Part shown: positions 58,119-64,000 of the stretch, piece after piece
Layout of the letters: the number at the start of each line of letters is the position of its first letter
How positions within the stretch are numbered: the first letter of the stretch is position 1
DNA from: Hyalangium ruber
GTDB taxonomy: Bacteria; Myxococcota; Myxococcia; Myxococcales; Myxococcaceae
DNA length: 64,000 bases
Direction of reading: 5' to 3'
NCBI RefSeq assembly: GCF_034259325.1
Contig: NZ_JAXIVS010000007.1
Location: 372,001-436,000 of the forward strand
Translations under genes and position numbers: made by a program
The notes under the pieces: generated by a model
The model's input: the letters and a program-made list of their open reading frames with translations, nothing else
Told to the model about the DNA's origin: nothing
Databases searched by the model: none

Positions 58119-58613
58119 TCAGCGGGAGAACCCGGTGAGGCGCACCGTGAGCTGGTACAGCTCCTGGTGGTGGAAGGGCTTGCGCAGCTCGGTCAGGTTC
58201 GGGCCATCTCCGAACTCCCGGATGAGGTCCTCCCACGAGTATTCGGAGTAGGCCGAGCAGATCACCACCGCCTGCTCGGGAAGCACCTTGCGCAGCTCGC
58301 GCAGCGTCTCCACGCCGCTCCAGCCCGGGGGCATGAGGTAGTCCAGGAAGACCAGCGCGTAGGGGCGGCCCTCCGCCATCGCCGCGCGCGCCATGGCGAG
58401 CCCCTCCTGCCCCTGGAAGGCCGAGTCCACCTCGAACACGGGCTCGGAGGCTTCCGCCGCGGAGACCGTCAAGCCGAACAGCGCCTCCTCCAGCTCCGAC
58501 AACTCCTCCTGGCTGCCCATGTGCTCGGGGCTCAGCACCCGGCGAAAGTCCCGGTGGATGGACTCCGAGTCATCGATGACCAGGATCCGCTTCTTGCGCG
58601 TGCGCTCGCTCAC
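58119..58613 (-). CDS. Single-domain response regulator
   Basis: A 164-residue stand-alone receiver protein. The GTG start overlaps the stop of the upstream hydrolase gene (GTGA). The N-terminus has RILVIDDSESIHRDFRRVL with the acidic pair; an inserted loop of about 35 residues (SPEHMGSQEELSELEEALFG) follows, as in receivers of certain myxobacterial hybrid kinases; then LVFLDYLMPPGWSGVE with the phosphorylated Asp, ICSAYSEYSWE for the Thr/Ser position and LRKPFHHQEL with the conserved Lys. No output domain. It is the last gene of the PhaC operon and may relay a signal to it or use it as a cue. Confidence 0.9.
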   Translation of the reverse strand: MSERTRKKRILVIDDSESIHRDFRRVLSPEHMGSQEELSELEEALFGLTVSAAEASEPVFEVDSAFQGQEGLAMARAAMAEGRPYALVFLDYLMPPGWSGVETLRELRKVLPEQAVVICSAYSEYSWEDLIREFGDGPNLTELRKPFHHQELYQLTVRLTGFSR

Positions 58614-59524
58614 GGTATTGCCTCGGAGACCTCGGGCCGCACCAGGGGAGTCAGGATCTCCTTCCAGTGGGTGAAGAGGGAGAAGTGTCCGCCGCCGGGG
58701 AGGAAGTGCGGCACGGTCCGCGGGATGCGCGAGGCGAGGTAGCGCCCCATCTGCGGCGGGACGATGCTGTCCCCCTCCCAGTACCAGAGGTGTACGCGTG
58801 AGCGGATCTCCTCCAGCGGGAAGCCCCAGCCTCCCACGAGGATGGCGGCCTCGCGGCGCATGCCTCGGATGCCCTGGCGTGAGGCCTCGGAGCGCCAGCC
58901 CTGGACCTGGGCGGCGATGGCCGGGTCCGACAAGGTGGTGCGGTCCGCGGGCGAGCAGTGCGCCATGAGCGCCGACAGCGCGCGCGAGGGGTTGCGGCGC
59001 ACCGACCGGTCATGCATGGCCATGAGCGGGTGCAGCACCCACTCGGGCCAGCCGGCCATCGTGTAGGCGTTGCGGTAGTCGCGGTTGACGCCCTCCATGG
59101 CTCCGGGGCGGTTGAAGGGCGCGGCGCCGGCGACGATGGCCACGTGGGTGAGGCGCTCGCCCAGGCGCCAGGCGCACGCGGCCGCATACGGGCCTCCGGC
59201 GGACACCCCGAAGAGGGCGAAGCGGCCCAGCCCCAGCATGTTGGCCAGCTGCTCGATGTCCGAGGGGCAGTCGAGCAGCGTGCGCTCCGGCTGGTAGTCG
59301 GACAGGCCGTAGCCCGGCCGGTCGGGGGTGATGAGGCGCACGCCCAGGCTGTAGGTGAGGTTGTCGTCCGGGTGCCGCATGTAGCGCGAGCCCGGGTTGC
59401 CATGGAGGAAGACGACCGGCATGCCGGCCGGATCTCCAGACTCGACGAAGGCGAGCCGGCGCCCGTCCCTCAGGCGAATGGTCCCCTCTCGCAGTGGCGT
59501 CATCGGCATCTTCATCGCGATCAT
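58610..59524 (-). CDS. Alpha/beta hydrolase
   Basis: A 304-residue alpha/beta-fold hydrolase. The ATG at 59524 overlaps the stop of the PhaC-like gene (ATGA), so I use it although later ATG codons exist. The oxyanion block VVFLHGNPGSRYMRHPDDN, DRPGYGLSDYQPERTL, and the nucleophile elbow FGVSAGGPYA (Ser) are visible; the acid lies in WYWEGDSIVPP and the His in LPGGGHFSLF. The triad is complete. It resembles esterases or haloalkane-dehalogenase-like enzymes; substrate unknown. With the genes on either side it could release or mobilise polyester or ester storage compounds. Confidence 0.92.
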   Translation of the reverse strand: MIAMKMPMTPLREGTIRLRDGRRLAFVESGDPAGMPVVFLHGNPGSRYMRHPDDNLTYSLGVRLITPDRPGYGLSDYQPERTLLDCPSDIEQLANMLGLGRFALFGVSAGGPYAAACAWRLGERLTHVAIVAGAAPFNRPGAMEGVNRDYRNAYTMAGWPEWVLHPLMAMHDRSVRRNPSRALSALMAHCSPADRTTLSDPAIAAQVQGWRSEASRQGIRGMRREAAILVGGWGFPLEEIRSRVHLWYWEGDSIVPPQMGRYLASRIPRTVPHFLPGGGHFSLFTHWKEILTPLVRPEVSEAIP

Positions 59525-60645
59525 GACTCCATGTGCCGTGAGCGCGCGGAAATCCACTCGGTGATGGCGGGCCAGACCTTGGTGGGACTCTTGCTCGAGG
59601 CCGACAGGCCGATGTGGCCTACCGGGAAGCGCAGCGTCTGGTGGTCCTGGCCGCCCACCAGGCGCGTCAGCGGCTCGCTCATGGGGGGCGGAGCGATGGT
59701 GTCCTGCTCGGCGATGATGTTGAGCACGGAGCAGCGGATGCGCCCCAGGTCCACGCGCTCGCCGCCCACCTCCATCTTCCCCTGGCAGAAGAGGTTCTGC
59801 TGGTAGCAGTCCTTGATGTACTGGCGATAGACCTCGCCGGGGAAGGGCACGGCGTCGGCGCCCCAGCGCTCCATGGCGAGGAAGGTGGTGACGTACTCCG
59901 GATCGTCGATCTGCCGACACACGTCCAGCCAGCGCGTGAGGCGCTGCACGGGGGCAGCGGCGAAGAAGCCGCTCTCCAGCACGCGCGAGGGGATGTTGCC
60001 GTAGGCATCCACCAGCGAGTCCACATCGAAGTGCCGGGGCTGGGTCCACAGCGAGTAGATGCCGCCGTGGCTGAAGTCCACGGGGGTGGCCTGCGCCACG
60101 AAGTTGCGCACGCCCTCGGGGTACAGGCTCGTGTAGGCCAGGGCCAGGGTGCCGCCCATGCAGTAGCCGTAGAGGGTGAGCTCGTCACTCTGGCTGGCGC
60201 GCAGCGTCCAGCGCACCGCCTGGCGCACCAGGCCTCCCAGCAGCTCGGGCCAGTCGAGGTGCTGCTCCTCCGGTCCGGCGATGCCCCAGTCGATGGCGTA
60301 GACGTCGAAGCCGGCGCGGGTGAGGTGCTCGATCAGGCTGCGCCCGGGCAGGAAGTCGAGGATGTACCACCGGTTGATCATCGAGTAGGCGAAGAGGATG
60401 GGCGTGCGGTAGCGGCGCTGGGGCGCGGCATAGCGCAACAGGCGCAGGGAGCCACGGGTGTACACCACCGTGTGCGGGGTGGGGCTGAGGGGCGGCTCAC
60501 GTACGCCGGAGGCCTTCTCGATGATGGGCCGCAGGTACGGGTACGGGTTGAGGGGGCGCTGCTCGAAGGCCTGCGAGAGCGCCCGAGAGAGCTCGACCTG
60601 ACCCGAGACGAAGGAGCGGAAGCGCTGGAAGGTATTGGGCGACAT
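59521..60645 (-). CDS. phaC: PhaC-type poly(3-hydroxyalkanoate) synthase (class III-like)
   Basis: A 374-residue protein of the short (class III/IV-like) PhaC family, which polymerises hydroxyacyl-CoA into polyester. The catalytic triad is complete: the Cys-type lipase box GYCMGG (Cys162), Asp315 in AEQDTIAPP, and His344 in VGHIGL. The family block MINRWYILDFLPGRSLIEHL and the YAIDWG stretch are also clear. Class III synthases need a second subunit (PhaE); no typical PhaE is seen, but a small coiled-coil protein gene lies directly upstream in the operon and could take the part. It is also possible that the enzyme is a PhaC-like acyltransferase without polymer activity. Confidence 0.88.
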   Translation of the reverse strand: MSPNTFQRFRSFVSGQVELSRALSQAFEQRPLNPYPYLRPIIEKASGVREPPLSPTPHTVVYTRGSLRLLRYAAPQRRYRTPILFAYSMINRWYILDFLPGRSLIEHLTRAGFDVYAIDWGIAGPEEQHLDWPELLGGLVRQAVRWTLRASQSDELTLYGYCMGGTLALAYTSLYPEGVRNFVAQATPVDFSHGGIYSLWTQPRHFDVDSLVDAYGNIPSRVLESGFFAAAPVQRLTRWLDVCRQIDDPEYVTTFLAMERWGADAVPFPGEVYRQYIKDCYQQNLFCQGKMEVGGERVDLGRIRCSVLNIIAEQDTIAPPPMSEPLTRLVGGQDHQTLRFPVGHIGLSASSKSPTKVWPAITEWISARSRHMES

Positions 60646-60662
60646 GGAGACTCTCCGGGCGC

Positions 60663-61109
60663 TCAGGTGCCGCGCTTGCGGCGCGGGACGGGCTCGAGGG
60701 GCGGTGCTTCCTCCAGGGACTTGCCGGGCGGCTCGGCGCGCTCCTGGCGCTCGAGCAGATCCACGACCAGCTCGAGCTGCGAGCCCAGCGCCTCGACCTG
60801 GTGATTCAGGCGACGGAGCTGCTCGCGCATGGCCTCCACCTCGGAGGACGCGGGCAGCCGCAGCGCCTGAAGCGCTCGCTCCTGCAGGGACTGGCGACGG
60901 ATGCGCAGGTCGAACCCCCGCCGCATCACCCCACCGCTGAAGCGCAGCCAGGTGGGACTCTCACTCAGCCGCGCGGTGACCTTGGTCAGGCCGCGCTCAG
61001 CCTTGTTGAAGACACGGCCCGTTCGGGTCTCGGCACTGGTGAGACGTCCGACCAGCTTGAGGCCGCGGGCCAGCAGCCCCTTGGGAGGGGGGCGAGAGGA
61101 GTGATTCAT
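60663..61109 (-). CDS. Small basic coiled-coil protein, possible PhaC partner
   Basis: A 148-residue basic protein. It has an amphipathic N-terminal half with TSAETRTGRVFNKAERGLTK and a coiled-coil in residues about 88-120 (EVEAMREQLRRLNHQVEALG, QLELVVDLLERQER), ending in a Pro/Arg/Lys-rich tail. It is 17 bases upstream of phaC in the same direction. I do not recognise the family. Coiled-coil proteins next to phaC are often phasins or synthase subunits (PhaE, PhaR, PhaM), so a granule or synthase-binding role is plausible but not shown. Confidence 0.7.
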   Translation of the reverse strand: MNHSSRPPPKGLLARGLKLVGRLTSAETRTGRVFNKAERGLTKVTARLSESPTWLRFSGGVMRRGFDLRIRRQSLQERALQALRLPASSEVEAMREQLRRLNHQVEALGSQLELVVDLLERQERAEPPGKSLEEAPPLEPVPRRKRGT

Positions 61110-61282
61110 GGGCGCACAATCTAACCAAACGCCGGGCCATGCACGCCTCTCGTCATGATCGACCTACACTGCGGGTCTTAGCGCGGCGGCTTCCCTCTAC
61201 CATCGGTCACTTACGGCGCTCCCGGACGTCGTGACATGGTCCGCTCTCCCCCACGCGCGGAAGCGCCTGCCACAGACACGCC

Positions 61283-64000
61283 GTGAATCATCCTCCGCTG
61301 AACCGCCTCGTCCTGGTGTCCGTTCTCCTTTCACTCGGGATGGCCTGCCGAGATCCGGCGCCCGCCTCCCTGGCTGCCCACCCGGCGCCGCCCCATGTCT
61401 CTCCCGAGGCGCCGGGCACGCCGTTCGACCTGGGCGAGGTGATCCGCCGCGCCCACTTCGCCTACCGGCCCGAGGGGAACGGCTGGACCGCCGGCCATGG
61501 CACCTGGTCCGCGCGCGCCACCGCGCAGGGCCTCACCATCACCCCGCGCCATGCCTTGGAGCCCGCGGCGCAGGCCTCGGCCCCACGCATCCTCAAGGGC
61601 ACGCCGATCACCTTTGGTGCCCCGGTGCTCTCTCGCGGTGAGCGCCAGCTGGAGCGTGCGGCGCCCAAGGGCACGGTGCGGGAGGATGGCTCGCTCGCGC
61701 TGACGTGGGGCGAGGTGGAGGAGCGGCTCGAGAACAGCGAGGACGGCATCACCCAGAGCCTGCGCTTCACGCGGGAGCCCCGAGGCGAGGGGGCGCTGCG
61801 GCTCCGGATGCCGGTGAGCGGCCTGGGCTTCGCGGGCGAGACCCCTCGGGGAGCCCACTTCGCGGACGAGACCGGGCTGGGGGTCCGCCATGGAGACGCC
61901 ACCTGGACGGACGCCTCGGGGAGGCGGACGGAGCTGCGGACCCGCGCCGTGGAGGGCGGCGTGGAGTTCCAGGTGCCCGCGGCGCTGCTGACCGGCTCCT
62001 CCTTCCCTTCCACCCTGGCCTTCAACATCTCACCGGAGTTCGGCCTGGACCTGCCGGTGCTCAATCCGGGCGCGGGCACGCAGCGCGAGCCCGCCGTGGC
62101 CTCCAACGGCACGGACTACCTCGTGGTCTGGACGGACACTCGAAACGAGGAAGGCACCTCGGACCTCTACGCTACCCGCGTGAGCGCGTCCGGCGACGTC
62201 CTCGACCCCTTGGGCATCGACCTCACCCCCACGACCAACGCGCAGAGCAACGCGGCCGTGGTCTTCGATGGGACGAACTACTTCGTTGTCTGGCAGGACG
62301 GCCGGCGCGGCAGTGGGACGGATATCTACGGGGCACGCGTCAGCCCGAGCGGCGTGGTGCTGGACCCGAGCGGCCTGGCCATCTCCACCTCCGGGACCCT
62401 CAACCACTTCAAGCGGCAGCCGAAGCTCCTGTTCGACGGGACGAACCACCTGGTCGTCTGGCAGGAGCAGCTCGGGTTCACCACCCCGTTCGATCTCTAT
62501 GGCCAGCGGGTGAGCAGGACGGGAGCCCTGGTGGGCTCCCGCATCACCGTCTGCAACACCACGTCGAACCAGAGCAACGCCGCGCTGGGTTTCGACGGGA
62601 CGAACTACCTGGTCGTCTGGCAGGACGACCGCGCGGGGAACGACGATCTCTACGGCACGCGGATCTCGACCCTGGGCACGGTGCTCGATCCCCCCTCGGG
62701 CCTGGCGCTGATCACGACGAGCACGGCGCAGGGCAACCCGACGGTGGCGTTCAATGGATTGAGCTACTTCATCGCCTGGAACGAGTTCTCCACCCAGGGC
62801 GACATCTTCGGGGCTCGCATCACGACGAGCGGGAGCGTGCTGGATCCGTCAGGGCTCGCGCTGATCCAGGCGACGGCCAATCAGACCCACCCGAAGCTCC
62901 TGCGCCGCGGCAACGAGTACCTGCTGACGTGGCAGGACTTCCGCTTGGGGCAGTGGGACATCTATGCCGCTCGGGTGAACTTCACCGGCGCCAGTATCGA
63001 CGGTCAGGGGTTCCCCATCTACACGGGGGCCGGCAACCAGACTGGCCCCGTGACCGCCGCCAACAGCACCGGCTCTCTCATCGCGTGGACGGACGCACAG
63101 GCCTTGGACATCCGCGGGGCCCGGTTGAACTCCACGCGCACCGTGCTCGATCCCTCGGGCCTGACGATCAGCACCGCGCCCAACAGCCAGGTGGCTCCGG
63201 CCATGGCCTTCGATGGGACGAACTACCTCGTCACCTGGCATGACAACCGCGATGGGGAGTTCAACCTCTACGGCGTGCGGGTGAGCAGCGACGGCACCGT
63301 GTTGGACCCCTCGGGTTTCGTCATCTCCAACGCCCTCAGCCATCAGCGCTACCCGGCGGTGTCCTTCGACGGGACGAACTACCTCGTCGTCTGGGAGGAC
63401 TCGCGCGCGTCCCCTCTCGACATCTACGGAGCCCGGGTGAGCCCCGCGGGGACGGTGTTGGATCCCAACGGGTTCCTCATCTTCGATGGGGCCAATTGGC
63501 AGGAGCAGCCTGCGGTGGCATTCGATGGCACGAACCACCTGGTCGTCTGGGAGAGCGTCTCCGGCTCCATCGTGGTGATCCGCGCCACACGGATCAGCCC
63601 AGCGGGCGTCGTGCTCGATCCGACTGGCATCACGCTCGGCACGAGCCCCCAGAGTCGTTACGATCCCAAGCTCGCCTTCGATGGGACGAACTACCTCGTC
63701 GTTTGGAGCGACTACCGGGACGCGCCCTACTTCGACATCTACGGCACACGGGTAAGCCCGGCGGGCGCGGTGCTCGATCCGACGGGAATCCTGTTCGCGG
63801 GAGGAACCGATAGCCAGCGCAACCCCGCCCTCGCTTTCGATGGGACCCACTACCTGGTGGTCTGGGGAGACCATCGGGGCTGGAACCTCTTTGCCCAGCG
63901 CTTCACTCCAGCGGGTACTTCGCCCGACGCGGCGCCCATTCCCCTCTCGCAGGCCGCGCAGACCCAGTACTACCCCTCGGTCACGTATGACGGGACGGAG
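61283..64000 (+). CDS. Repeat-rich lipoprotein, 3' end beyond the window
   Basis: An open frame of at least 906 codons that runs off the window without a stop. It starts at GTG 61283 (MNHPPLNRLVLVSVLLSLGM), with a lipobox LGMAC. About 240 residues of unknown N-terminal domain lead into tandem units of about 50-60 residues with the pattern FDGTNYLVVWQD.R....DIYG.RVS.SG.VLDPSG, at least ten of which are visible. They should form beta-propeller blades, as in other myxobacterial surface lipoproteins. Long frames in other registers and on the other strand over this region are shadows. Binding partner unknown. Confidence 0.88.
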   Translation, partial: MNHPPLNRLVLVSVLLSLGMACRDPAPASLAAHPAPPHVSPEAPGTPFDLGEVIRRAHFAYRPEGNGWTAGHGTWSARATAQGLTITPRHALEPAAQASAPRILKGTPITFGAPVLSRGERQLERAAPKGTVREDGSLALTWGEVEERLENSEDGITQSLRFTREPRGEGALRLRMPVSGLGFAGETPRGAHFADETGLGVRHGDATWTDASGRRTELRTRAVEGGVEFQVPAALLTGSSFPSTLAFNISPEFGLDLPVLNPGAGTQREPAVASNGTDYLVVWTDTRNEEGTSDLYATRVSASGDVLDPLGIDLTPTTNAQSNAAVVFDGTNYFVVWQDGRRGSGTDIYGARVSPSGVVLDPSGLAISTSGTLNHFKRQPKLLFDGTNHLVVWQEQLGFTTPFDLYGQRVSRTGALVGSRITVCNTTSNQSNAALGFDGTNYLVVWQDDRAGNDDLYGTRISTLGTVLDPPSGLALITTSTAQGNPTVAFNGLSYFIAWNEFSTQGDIFGARITTSGSVLDPSGLALIQATANQTHPKLLRRGNEYLLTWQDFRLGQWDIYAARVNFTGASIDGQGFPIYTGAGNQTGPVTAANSTGSLIAWTDAQALDIRGARLNSTRTVLDPSGLTISTAPNSQVAPAMAFDGTNYLVTWHDNRDGEFNLYGVRVSSDGTVLDPSGFVISNALSHQRYPAVSFDGTNYLVVWEDSRASPLDIYGARVSPAGTVLDPNGFLIFDGANWQEQPAVAFDGTNHLVVWESVSGSIVVIRATRISPAGVVLDPTGITLGTSPQSRYDPKLAFDGTNYLVVWSDYRDAPYFDIYGTRVSPAGAVLDPTGILFAGGTDSQRNPALAFDGTHYLVVWGDHRGWNLFAQRFTPAGTSPDAAPIPLSQAAQTQYYPSVTYDGTE

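Noticed and set aside
61705-63243. A 512-codon frame at the end of the window
   Set aside because: It is Arg/Gly-rich shadow; the real frame starts at 61283 and shows a lipobox and regular repeats, and runs off the window.

Overview
The window comes from a myxobacterium, most likely of the Cystobacterineae type (Archangium, Cystobacter, Stigmatella, Myxococcus relatives). The clues are very high GC, many long secreted repeat proteins and lipoproteins, a MYXO-CTERM-like tail, and gene families that are typical of myxobacteria: AHH toxin with Imm11, DUF6310 with DUF5953, choice-of-anchor A, and RCC1, DNRLRE and PPC-like surface proteins. Family assignments are from recognised sequence patterns, not searches.

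Layout. 0.1-4.7 kb: a giant adhesin fused in frame to an OmpA/TSP3 outer-membrane protein. 4.8-6.5 kb: a lipoprotein toxin candidate and its partner on the minus strand. 6.9-11.5 kb: a 1548-residue nuclease-STAND NTPase that looks like an anti-phage defence protein. 11.6-19.5 kb: a RibD-like reductase, a metal RND efflux operon with MntP, and a GNAT. 19.6-21.6 kb: a small membrane protein and a second, inverted copy of the toxin/partner pair. 21.7-33.7 kb: an RCC1 lipoprotein, a 2061-residue tandem-repeat lipoprotein and a TPR-CHAT protein. 33.8-42.6 kb: an accessory zone with an AHH toxin and Imm11 immunity gene, a broken integrase, a frameshifted HTH gene, an orphan HNH toxin module with a DUF4265 gene, three tRNA 3'-end relics and an IS3 relic. 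42.6-64 kb: mostly housekeeping and envelope genes (DNRLRE lipoprotein, MBL hydrolase, FHA-GGDEF, GlgC, RtcB, sensor kinase, MltA), a broken P450, a PhaC-like operon, and a repeat lipoprotein that runs off the end.

How it fits together. Three toxin/immunity cassettes have the lipoprotein-plus-C-terminal-nuclease form of SitA toxins, which myxobacteria pass between kin by TraA/TraB outer-membrane exchange; the first gene carries a TraB-like barrel-TSP3-OmpA half. The STAND protein, the toxin cassettes and the integration scars make the first 42 kb a region of conflict and self-recognition genes. The most novel-looking items are the adhesin-OmpA polyprotein, the STAND nuclease, and the inverted toxin pairs that bracket the STAND/efflux block.
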